From the NCBI GenBank assembly GCA_028571885.1, contig JAPVVU010000091.1, positions 1 to 10,128 of the forward strand: DNA of 10,128 nt, read 5' to 3'. The position numbers were made by a program, and so were the translations under genes. This stretch comes from Gammaproteobacteria bacterium (GTDB taxonomy: Bacteria; Pseudomonadota; Gammaproteobacteria; GRL18). The notes below the pieces were generated by a model that searched no databases, had not been told where the DNA came from, and worked only from the letters and a program-made list of their open reading frames with translations. Within the stretch, counting starts at the first letter, position 1. Each line of letters begins with the position of its first letter. Shown piece by piece: positions 1 to 5,785 of the stretch.

Positions 1-82
1 AAAATATGTCACTGAGTACACTTGAAAACAATCATATTAAGTCATATTTCTAACTCAGAATTTAAATATTGAGTATTTTTGT

Positions 83-274
83 ATGTTAATTTTAAGCGAA
101 GTATTAATTCAAAATCATCAATTGGAAAGTTATTCTGATTTGATCAAGTTTATTCAGGCCAGGGCAAAGGAAGGTGAAATGTTCTTCGATATTGATATCA
201 AGCCCCCCTATCCTGACACCCCCGAAGAGTGGGAAAGCGATCTGGAAATCAAATTTACCAGCGCTCCGAAATAA
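83..274 (+). CDS. Small acidic protein of unknown function (63 aa)
   Basis: I do not recognise this protein. It is 63 residues, has no cysteine, no signal peptide and no membrane segment. The N-terminal half looks helical (leucine-, isoleucine- and lysine-containing), followed by a proline-rich stretch (PPYPDTPEEW, about residues 41-50) and an acidic end. In-frame stops lie upstream at 23-25 and 38-40, so it is complete in the window. The ribosome binding site is poor (GAG at 71-73). It ends four bases before a perfect inverted repeat and 55 bases before the Cas6-like gene, so the two could be co-transcribed. Codon use and the clean stop suggest a real gene, but with this length and weak start it could be a chance frame. 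Confidence 0.5.
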   Translation: MLILSEVLIQNHQLESYSDLIKFIQARAKEGEMFFDIDIKPPYPDTPEEWESDLEIKFTSAPK

Positions 275-277
275 AAG

Positions 278-307
278 AAGTTTGTATGTTTACAAACATA
301 CAAACTT
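278..307 (+). repeat. Perfect 14-bp inverted repeat in the leader of the Cas6-like gene
   Basis: The arm AAGTTTGTATGTTT (278-291) is followed by two bases and its exact reverse complement AAACATACAAACTT (294-307). As RNA this folds into a hairpin of about 11-12 bp with a 6-8 nt loop. As DNA it could be a dyad operator. No T-run follows, so it is not a standard intrinsic terminator. It lies 22 bases before the start codon at 330 and just upstream of the likely ribosome binding site, so it would sit in the mRNA leader if the two genes share a transcript. Confidence 0.85.
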
Positions 308-329
308 ATAAACCATAAAGAGAAATATC

Positions 330-1016
330 ATGTTTTGGAATGAAGAGGAAAAATCGAATGAGTATGAAGCCCCGAATAATGTAATTGATCTTTCCTTTAA
401 GGTATCTTGCAAACAAATAAAACTGGATCATGCCTGGACTTTAACGACTGCTTTAAATGAATTGTTACCCTGGTTTGAAGATGAGCCTCAATCTGCCATT
501 CACCATATTTATATCCCTCAATCGGGTAATGGCTGGGTTCGCACTGATGATTTTGAAGATGAAGTTGTTCAATTATCCCGCAGAACCCGACTTAAAATCC
601 GAATTCCCCACAGCCGTTTGGAACAGGTACAATTACTGACAGGCAAAACTATCTCAATTGACGGCAATGATTTAACTTTCGGTCAATCTGATTTACATTT
701 ACTCAGTACAATGACCACAATTGTTGCCCGCCATGTCCATATACCTGGAACGGATGAAAGTGAAGAAGCTTTTTTACAAGCTGTCCATAAACAAATTAAA
801 GAAATGGGTATTAATGTCAGAAAAATGTTATGCGGTAAATCACATCAGTTAAAAACATCTGATGGTCTTATTAAAACCCGCAGCTTGATGATTGCTGATA
901 TTTCCCCGGAGGAATCAATTCTTTTACAGGAAAATGGTGTTGGTCACTACTATAGTTATGGATGCGGCGTTTTTATTCCACAAAAAGGCATTACTGCTGT
1001 TAATGCCAATGAATAA
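330..1016 (+). CDS. Cas6/Cmx6-like (type I-MYXAN) CRISPR RNA endoribonuclease homologue, orphan
   Basis: The protein is 228 aa, close to the usual Cas6/Cmx6 size. Family-like features run along its length: an N-terminal strand followed by DHAWTLTTAL (33-42) and LLPW (45-48); HHIYIP (58-63); an SRRTRLKIRIP block (83-93); ARHVHIPG (133-140); and a C-terminal ISPEESILLQENGVG (191-205) leading to the glycine-containing GCGVFIP (211-217). This matches the Cmx6 pattern I remember. Cas6 enzymes are RAMP-fold nucleases that cut CRISPR repeat RNA beside a hairpin; H34 is a candidate catalytic histidine. Residues 1-18 form an acidic extension. The start has an AAAGAGA ribosome binding site (317-323). 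No other cas gene or CRISPR array is visible, and the neighbours are sulfur-oxidation genes, so a non-CRISPR role is possible. Family assignment is from memory of motifs, not a search. Confidence 0.75.
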   Translation: MFWNEEEKSNEYEAPNNVIDLSFKVSCKQIKLDHAWTLTTALNELLPWFEDEPQSAIHHIYIPQSGNGWVRTDDFEDEVVQLSRRTRLKIRIPHSRLEQVQLLTGKTISIDGNDLTFGQSDLHLLSTMTTIVARHVHIPGTDESEEAFLQAVHKQIKEMGINVRKMLCGKSHQLKTSDGLIKTRSLMIADISPEESILLQENGVGHYYSYGCGVFIPQKGITAVNANE

Positions 1017-1214
1017 AATTTATTGACATATATTAGTTCAAATTAAATCCTATCTCTTTTGAGGGATGCATTTTATTTGTAACTGATATATTATCAACAC
1101 ACTTTAATTATAAATAATTTACCGATTTTAACTCTCTACTCATCTATTTATACAGATATTTATACATAGTGAAACAAGAGTTTCTTTCATAAAAGTTTTT
1201 ACGGAGCAGATTTA

Positions 1215-1553
1215 ATGGCTATTACTATTGATGGTAAAGAAATAGAAACAACCGCAAATGGATACCTTGTTGATATCACTGATTGGAGTGAAGATCTGGC
1301 TAAACAGTTGGCTGCTGAAGAAGATATTGAATTAACAGATAAACATTGGGATCTGATTAACTTCCTACGTGATCAATTCCTTAATAATGGTGGTAAAAAT
1401 CCCAATACTCGTGCTTTAATTAAAGAGATGGGCAGTATTTGGGGTGAAAAAATAGGTTCTAAAGATTTATACAACCTGTTCCCACAAGATCCAAGCAAGC
1501 AAGGCGGCCGTATTTCAGGCTTACCAGAAAGCAAACGTAAAGGCGGTTATTAA
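1215..1553 (+). CDS. DsrC/TusE-family protein lacking all cysteines (RspA-like)
   Basis: This 112-aa protein has the full DsrC layout: an IDGK-x(8)-GYL start (5-18), DW (23-24), the ELTDKHWDLINFLRDQF core (39-55), the helix around TRALIKEMG (65-73), and DLYNLFP-x(4)-KQ (84-96) leading into the C-terminal arm. DsrC carries sulfur between the Dsr proteins on two arm cysteines, one after KQA and one next to last. Here KQAC is replaced by KQGG (95-98) and the arm ends KRKGGY, and the protein has no cysteine at all. It therefore cannot form the DsrC trisulfide or act as TusE. Cysteine-less family members have been described as regulatory sulfur-related proteins (RspA), and I infer something of this kind. 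The start has a GGAG site at 1203-1206. The gap before the gene is 198 bp, so it probably has its own promoter. Confidence 0.9.
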   Translation: MAITIDGKEIETTANGYLVDITDWSEDLAKQLAAEEDIELTDKHWDLINFLRDQFLNNGGKNPNTRALIKEMGSIWGEKIGSKDLYNLFPQDPSKQGGRISGLPESKRKGGY

Positions 1554-1560
1554 GACTCGC

Positions 1561-1588
1561 TTTACACTACCCATTATAGATATAGTAT
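1561..1588 (+). promoter_or_regulatory. Weak candidate promoter before the 69-aa gene
   Basis: TTTACA (1561-1566) and TAGTAT (1583-1588) are 16 bases apart, in the 110-bp gap between the DsrC-like gene and the 69-aa gene. The match to a sigma-70 promoter is modest, and in AT-rich DNA such matches occur by chance. Confidence 0.25.
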
Positions 1589-1630
1589 ATTAGGGAATTC
1601 TCAGATATATTATGTCAAATTTAGCTTATA

Positions 1631-1647
1631 ACTGAGCAAAACTCAGT
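1631..1647 (+). promoter_or_regulatory. Small hairpin just upstream of the ribosome binding site of the 69-aa gene
   Basis: ACTGAG (1631-1636), loop CAAAA and CTCAGT (1642-1647) form a perfect 6-bp stem. It stops five bases before the strong GGAGA site (1653-1657) of the gene starting at 1664. It leaves the ribosome binding site open and could act as a 5' stabilising stem or a binding site. A 6-bp stem can arise by chance. Confidence 0.5.
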
Positions 1648-1663
1648 ATTTTGGAGACAAGAA

Positions 1664-1873
1664 ATGAGCACTAAAGCAGAACTAATCAAAGAATTAATTG
1701 ACATGCAGACTAAATTCATTAAATTTGAAAATGAACATGGTATGCACCCAGATGACTATTACAATCCAGGTGCCGGTCATGAATTAGAAACTTATAAGAA
1801 TGATTTCATGGAAAAAGCAATTCAGGTTCTGGATATGGCTCATGAAGAAAAAAATTCTTCCTGGAAACGTTAA
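1664..1873 (+). CDS. Small conserved-looking protein of unknown function (69 aa)
   Basis: I do not recognise a named family. The protein is soluble-looking, mostly helical and free of cysteine. It has an N-terminal amphipathic helix (AELIKELIDMQTKFIKFEN, about 5-23), a central turn with histidines, tyrosines and glycines (HGMHPDDYYNPGAGHE, 25-40), and a second helix (about 43-62) ending in a short basic tail. It has the best ribosome binding site in the region (GGAGA, seven bases from ATG). It lies 110 bp after the DsrC-like gene and is followed by paired hairpins and a strong terminator, so it is probably the last gene of the transcript with that gene. Position suggests a link to sulfur oxidation. 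Function is unknown. Confidence 0.8.
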   Translation: MSTKAELIKELIDMQTKFIKFENEHGMHPDDYYNPGAGHELETYKNDFMEKAIQVLDMAHEEKNSSWKR

Positions 1874-1876
1874 GTC

Positions 1877-1945
1877 TATATACTTTTATAAACAAAGAGT
1901 ATATAAACTGGTTTCTATACTTTTTTATACTAAAGAGTATAGAAA
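1877..1945 (+). repeat. Two similar AT-rich hairpins in tandem
   Basis: Hairpin 1 pairs 1877-1887 with 1895-1905 (11 bp, one G-U, 7-nt loop). Hairpin 2 pairs 1912-1925 with 1932-1945 (14 bp, one G-U, 6-nt loop). Both share the core TATACTTTT-loop-AAAGAGTATA and are offset by 37-38 bases, so they look like a duplicated element. They fill the space between the stop of the 69-aa gene and the terminator at 1959. They could protect the 3' end of the mRNA or be sites for an RNA-binding or RNA-cutting protein. No protein is encoded here. Confidence 0.8.
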
Positions 1946-1958
1946 AGTATAAAAAAAT

Positions 1959-1984
1959 GGGTCGCTTTTGCGGCCCTTTTTTTT
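1959..1984 (+). terminator. Strong intrinsic terminator
   Basis: GGGTCGC (1959-1965), loop TTTT and GCGGCCC (1970-1976) form a 7-bp G+C-rich stem with one G-U pair, followed by eight T residues (1977-1984). Seven A residues precede the stem and can extend the pairing. It ends the transcript of the 69-aa gene and probably of the DsrC-like gene, and separates them from dsrN. Confidence 0.93.
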
Positions 1985-1995
1985 ATATAAAAAAT

Positions 1996-2025
1996 TTGCA
2001 CCATTTTTTCATCTGGAAATATGAT
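1996..2025 (+). promoter_or_regulatory. Candidate promoter for dsrN-dsrR
   Basis: TTGCAC (1996-2001) and TATGAT (2020-2025, five of six matches to TATAAT) are 18 bases apart. They lie right after the terminator and 57 bases before the dsrN start, so dsrN needs a promoter here. A second weak pair, TTGAAA (2047-2052) and TATTTA (2070-2075), would give an almost leaderless dsrN mRNA, which would fit the lack of a ribosome binding site. Confidence 0.4.
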
Positions 2026-2082
2026 ATTTTTAGAATTAGCAACTCCTTGAAAAACTTTCTTTTTGTCCCTATTTATTAACAC

Positions 2083-3519
2083 ATGCCCATTTCAGCAAAT
2101 CCATTATTTATCTCCGCCGCTCATAAATCATCAGGTAAAACAACGATTACCATTGGTTTACTGTCGGCTCTTAAAAATAAAGGTTTAAGCGTTCAGCCAT
2201 TTAAGAAAGGCCCTGACTATATTGATCCGCTTTGGCATGGCAGTGCTTCAGGTACCCCTTGCTACACCCTTGACTTCAATACCATGTCGCGGGACGAAAT
2301 CCTGCAATTAGTCTCACGTAAAATGACTTCTTGCGATATCAGCCTGATTGAAGGCAATAAAGGCCTTTATGATGGCCTTGATCTGGATGGCAGTAATAGT
2401 AATGCTGCCATAGCCAAACTAGTCGATGCTCCTGTTATCCTGGTGCTGGATACCCGAGGCATGACGCGAGGAATTGCACCACTGATTCTTGGTTATCAGG
2501 CTTTTGACTCTGGAATTAATATTGCCGGCGTCATTTTAAACCAGTTGGGCGGCTCTCGACATGAAAGTAAATTACGCTCGGTTATTGAACACTATACCGA
2601 CGTTTCTGTTCTCGGTGCAGTCCATAAAGACAAGCGGCTGGAAATTGTTGAACGTCATCTGGGATTAATGCCCAGTAATGAAGATGGCGAAGCACAAAAA
2701 AAAATCACTGATATCGGCTCAATAATTTCATCTCACGTTGATTTAGATAAAATTATAGAAATTAGTCATCTGCACTCGCCAAATTATTTAAAAAGTCCAA
2801 TCAAGTCAGTACCTAATACTCAGGCAGTCACCGCTCAGATACGTCTGGCTTATATTAATGACAATGCTTTTGGCTTTTACTACCCCGGTGATCTTGAAGC
2901 GCTGGAAGAAGCCGGTGCTGAATTGATTGAGATTAACTCATTAACTGATAAACAGCTGCCGGAAAACATTGACGGCTTATTTATTGGCGGCGGTTTTCCT
3001 GAAGAACGACTCAAAGAACTGCAGGCCAATCACTCTTTTCGACAATCAGTCTGTGATGCAATAGAAAATGGACTACCAACCTATGCAGAGTGCGGTGGTC
3101 TGATGTATTTATGCCGCAGTATCATATGGGAGCAACAGCAAGTAGAAATGGTTGGTGTTATTCCTGCTGATGCAAAAATGGAAGAAACACCTCAGGGACG
3201 TGGTCTGATCCGCTTTAGCGAAACATCACTAATGCCCTGGCCGGTTGAATCCCCTATCGGCAAATCCAGTAAGAGTAAGAGTAATATTAATGACCACGAG
3301 AGCATAATTTCAGCTCATGAATTTCATTATTCACACCTGATTAATATCACTGAGCCGCTTAAGTATGCTTATAAAATCCACCGGGGCAGCGGAATTGATG
3401 GTCAGCATGACGGAATTGTGTATAAAAACCTGCTGGCTTGCTATGCCCATTTGCAAGATACCAAGCAAAATCATTGGGCAAAACGATTTATTCAATTTAT
3501 TGTTCGCAGTAAAGATTAA
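2083..3519 (+). CDS. dsrN: DsrN, glutamine-dependent siroheme amidase (CobB/CbiA family)
   Basis: The 478-aa protein has the two-domain cobyrinate a,c-diamide synthase architecture. The N-terminal ATPase domain shows the P-loop SSGKTT (16-21), FKKGPDYIDPLWH and LIEGNKGLYDG. The C-terminal class I glutamine amidotransferase domain shows GLFIGGGFPEE, the nucleophile C337 in YAECGGLMYL, and the histidine H412 in SAHEFHYSH. In sulfur oxidisers the dsr-linked member amidates siroheme to give the siroheme amide of dissimilatory sulfite reductase. Because dsrR follows, I call dsrN rather than cobB/cbiA; a cobalamin role cannot be excluded from this protein alone. ATG 2083 has no clear ribosome binding site, but the first conserved strand begins six residues later, so the start is probably right. 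A serine/lysine-rich insert (about 388-400) and a nine-A run (2696-2704) are minor oddities. Confidence 0.88.
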   Translation: MPISANPLFISAAHKSSGKTTITIGLLSALKNKGLSVQPFKKGPDYIDPLWHGSASGTPCYTLDFNTMSRDEILQLVSRKMTSCDISLIEGNKGLYDGLDLDGSNSNAAIAKLVDAPVILVLDTRGMTRGIAPLILGYQAFDSGINIAGVILNQLGGSRHESKLRSVIEHYTDVSVLGAVHKDKRLEIVERHLGLMPSNEDGEAQKKITDIGSIISSHVDLDKIIEISHLHSPNYLKSPIKSVPNTQAVTAQIRLAYINDNAFGFYYPGDLEALEEAGAELIEINSLTDKQLPENIDGLFIGGGFPEERLKELQANHSFRQSVCDAIENGLPTYAECGGLMYLCRSIIWEQQQVEMVGVIPADAKMEETPQGRGLIRFSETSLMPWPVESPIGKSSKSKSNINDHESIISAHEFHYSHLINITEPLKYAYKIHRGSGIDGQHDGIVYKNLLACYAHLQDTKQNHWAKRFIQFIVRSKD

Positions 3520-3542
3520 CTCTTTAATCTACAGAGTTAATC
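3514..3542 (+). repeat. 10-bp inverted repeat overlapping the dsrN stop codon
   Basis: GATTAACTCT (3514-3523) and AGAGTTAATC (3533-3542) are exact reverse complements with a 9-nt loop, and the left arm contains the stop codon. A run of ten A follows, not T, so it is not a + strand intrinsic terminator. It could modulate readthrough or mRNA decay between dsrN and dsrR. Confidence 0.75.
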
Positions 3543-3561
3543 GCAAAAAAAAAAGAGCAAT

Positions 3562-3591
3562 AGTTTATAGCAAAAGTTTATAGCAATAGTT
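3562..3591 (+). repeat. 13-bp tandem repeat between dsrN and dsrR
   Basis: AGTTTATAGCAA occurs at 3562-3573 and again at 3575-3586, a period of 13 bp, and a partial third unit (AGTTAATA) starts at 3588. This looks like replication slippage in a 104-bp spacer before the dsrR start. Confidence 0.85.
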
Positions 3592-3623
3592 AATATCTAT
3601 AATCAATATAAGTGAGAAAAAAC

Positions 3624-3938
3624 ATGATAAAACTAACTGAAGATGCAGCCAAACAAATTTCAGAACAGATAAAAGCAAGTGGCGGTGAAGCTGATCCGTT
3701 AAGAATTGCTGTCACTCAGCACACTAACCATAAAGGCTTTCAATATTTAATGGGTTTTGATAAACAAAACGAAAATGATAGTCTTTATGATATCCGGGGC
3801 ATTAAAATTATTGTACACAATGATTTACTGGATATAATTAACGGTATGGAAGTTGATTTTGTTGAGATTGAAGGCGAAGACAATCAATTTATTTTTAAGA
3901 ATCCTAATGATCCGACATACAAAGCGCCAACAGAATAA
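3624..3938 (+). CDS. dsrR: DsrR, cysteine-less A-type (IscA-like) carrier homologue
   Basis: The protein is 104 aa from ATG 3624, the IscA/HesB size. It has the family start IKLTEDAAKQISEQI, the LRIAV strand, GFQYLMGFD where A-type carriers have the first cysteine loop, and IKIIVHNDLLDIINGMEVDFVE. It ends in FIFKNPNDP, where IscA proteins have a CxC motif. It has no cysteine, as is known for Allochromatium vinosum DsrR, which has the IscA fold without iron-sulfur binding and affects Dsr protein levels after transcription. I chose ATG 3624 over GTG 3612, which would add four residues, because AGTGAG (3611-3616) then serves as the ribosome binding site at normal spacing. The position after dsrN matches the dsrN-dsrR order of other sulfur oxidisers. 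Confidence 0.9.
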   Translation: MIKLTEDAAKQISEQIKASGGEADPLRIAVTQHTNHKGFQYLMGFDKQNENDSLYDIRGIKIIVHNDLLDIINGMEVDFVEIEGEDNQFIFKNPNDPTYKAPTE

Positions 3939-3951
3939 AAGTGGTGGTAAG

Positions 3952-4059
3952 TGTTAGGTACCAAAAAAGAGAAAAGAGAAAAAATCCGCAAGTAACACAA
4001 AATGATTTACACTCTCATTTTATCGCTATTTCGCTATTGCTTTTTCTAAACACCTAACA
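3952..4059 (+). repeat. Distant 8-bp inverted repeat flanking the kinase upstream region
   Basis: TGTTAGGT (3952-3959) has its exact reverse complement ACCTAACA at 4052-4059. Between and after them are short direct repeats: TCGCTATT twice at about 4023-4038, and ATCACTA twice at about 4063-4076. They sit in the 160-bp gap before the sensor kinase and might be binding sites. Arms this short and this far apart may be chance. Confidence 0.35.
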
Positions 4060-4098
4060 TCTATCACTAATCACTAACTTTTTGCCAACTTAAAACAT

Positions 4099-5754
4099 AT
4101 GCCTCTTGAACGAATAAAAATGCATCCCAAAAGATCTGAGGATTTAAGCCGTCAGCCCATTCGACTGAAATACAGTCGTTTGTATCTGCCTCTTATTTCT
4201 CTGGGTCTTCTGCTCATCATTCTTTCAGGGCTTAATTTTTTAGCTCTCAATCATATTATTACAAATCATAGTCTGCTTCTCTGGCTCAATCTGATTTTTT
4301 TGTTTGCGGGTCTCTTCTTTATTTTTCGTATCTCATTTTTAATTCGATATGATCTGGTGACGCCTTTTATCCATTTGAGAAACTGGGCACTGCTAATGAA
4401 AAAAAAGGATTATAGCGCCCGTCTGCCAATGCCCAAAAAAGGTGAATTTGCCAAGCTGGCTGTTGATATCAATTCTTTAAGTGACAAGCTGCAAAGCTTA
4501 TCTGCAGAATTTCAACAGGAAGTTGAGAAACAAATACACAAGGTAGAGGAAAAGAATCACTCTTTAAATATTCTGTATGAAGTGGCCACATCAATAAATC
4601 GTTCTGAAGATCTCGACAGTCTTCTCTCTCGATTTTTAAAAATGCTGGTCAGTTTGACCAATGCCCGGGCTGGCACTGTACGCTTACGCACCGATAATGA
4701 TCAATTAGAAATGGTGGCATCCATAGGGCTGAATGAAGCGTTTGTTCGAGAAGAACGCTATGTCCCCATACAACGCTGTCTTTGTGGTACTTCATTAACT
4801 CAGGGTTCAGTTGAATGTAGTGTGTCAATTCAAAACTGTACTAAACTGTCAGGCACCAAATTATTCGATGGCAATGATGCTGAAATCATTGCCGTACCAT
4901 TAGAACATCAGGGTGTCCATCTTGGTATTTACAATCTATTTATTGATAAACCCAATGTCTATATGAGTGAAGACCTGTCAGAATTGCTAACCAGTATCGG
5001 AAAACATCTGGGGATGGCAATAGAAAAAGCACGTCTGGACAAGGATACCCGACAGCATTCTGTCATGAAAGAAAGAACATTGCTTGCTCATGAACTACAC
5101 GACTCTCTGGCGCAAACATTAGCCAGTTTACGATTCCAGGTAACCATTCTTGAAGAGAATATTCTGGAAAACATTCCTGTTAACCGAGAAGAAGTCATTC
5201 GTCTGCATGAAAGCATCGATGAGGCTTACCGTGAAGTCCGGGGTCTTATTACTCATTTTAGAGCACCAATGAACAAACGCGGACTCATTCCTGCGTTAGA
5301 ACAATTAATTTCTAATTTTCAATCCAACCATAACATTCCAATTTTCTTCCAAAACGAATGGGCAATTGATTTAAAATCAGAACAAGAATTCCAGATTGTT
5401 CGTATTGTTCAGGAATCACTTGCTAATGTTGGTAAACATAGCCAGGCTCGTACTGTCCGAATTTTAGCCCGCAGCCCGGATTTGGCGGCGGATGCGACCA
5501 ATAAAAACTGTGAAATCCTCATTGAAGATGATGGTATCGGCATGGAAAATCCTACCTTGACCAATAGTCTGGGTGAACATATTGGCTTAAGTGTTATGGA
5601 AGAACGAGCCCGACGTATTGGCGGAAATATATCAATTGAAACAGAAGCTGGTGAGGGAACTCGAATTCTGTTAACATTTCCAACCCGGGTGTTTGTTGAA
5701 AAATCAGTCAAATTTTTTCCTGATCTAAAGAGTTCAGAAAAAACATCTGTGTAA
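4099..5754 (+). CDS. NarX-type sensor histidine kinase (2 TM, HAMP, GAF, HisKA_3, HATPase)
   Basis: The 551-aa protein has two membrane segments (about 28-51 and 58-83) with only some six residues between them, so there is no periplasmic sensor domain and no NarX nitrate P-box. A HAMP linker (about 84-136) and a coiled coil lead to a GAF domain (about 165-318). This carries four cysteines, C227 and C229 in RCLCG, then C240 and C247. The kinase core has the HisKA_3 motif HELHDSLAQTLASLRFQ with H334 as the phosphorylated residue, the N-box QESLANVGKH (N443), DDGIGM (477-482) and GLSVMEERARRIGG. The signal is therefore probably cytoplasmic or membrane-borne; redox or metal sensing by the cysteines is my inference. 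The partner is surely the NarL-type regulator 79 bp downstream. The start lacks a clear ribosome binding site. Confidence 0.9.
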   Translation: MPLERIKMHPKRSEDLSRQPIRLKYSRLYLPLISLGLLLIILSGLNFLALNHIITNHSLLLWLNLIFLFAGLFFIFRISFLIRYDLVTPFIHLRNWALLMKKKDYSARLPMPKKGEFAKLAVDINSLSDKLQSLSAEFQQEVEKQIHKVEEKNHSLNILYEVATSINRSEDLDSLLSRFLKMLVSLTNARAGTVRLRTDNDQLEMVASIGLNEAFVREERYVPIQRCLCGTSLTQGSVECSVSIQNCTKLSGTKLFDGNDAEIIAVPLEHQGVHLGIYNLFIDKPNVYMSEDLSELLTSIGKHLGMAIEKARLDKDTRQHSVMKERTLLAHELHDSLAQTLASLRFQVTILEENILENIPVNREEVIRLHESIDEAYREVRGLITHFRAPMNKRGLIPALEQLISNFQSNHNIPIFFQNEWAIDLKSEQEFQIVRIVQESLANVGKHSQARTVRILARSPDLAADATNKNCEILIEDDGIGMENPTLTNSLGEHIGLSVMEERARRIGGNISIETEAGEGTRILLTFPTRVFVEKSVKFFPDLKSSEKTSV

Positions 5755-5785
5755 TAGCAGAAGGTTAGCGTTAAATATTAAACTG

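Noticed and set aside
1023..1028. Perfect TTGACA after the Cas6-like gene as a -35 for the DsrC-like gene
   Set aside because: No acceptable -10 hexamer lies 15-19 bases downstream; the best is TAAATC at 15. The site is also about 190 bases from the gene.
1146..1166. ATTTATACA repeated at 1146-1154 and 1158-1166 as an operator
   Set aside because: Nine-base AT-only-rich repeats are expected in this composition, and no dyad or conserved spacing supports binding.
1568..1574. TACCCAT as a NarL heptamer before the 69-aa gene
   Set aside because: There is no inverted partner at 7-2-7 spacing, and single matches to this degenerate motif are expected several times per 10 kb.
1..2082. CRISPR array expected next to a Cas6-like gene
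   Set aside because: I looked for regularly spaced direct repeats. The only candidates, the two hairpins at 1877-1945, are 37-38 bases apart but lack spacers and are two copies only.
2083..3519. cobB/cbiA cobyrinate a,c-diamide synthase for cobalamin synthesis
   Set aside because: The family fits, but dsrR directly follows and no other cobalamin gene is present, so dsrN is the better name.
3612..3623. GTG 3612 as the dsrR start
   Set aside because: The bases AGTGAG there serve better as the ribosome binding site of ATG 3624, and the extra MRKN adds nothing conserved.
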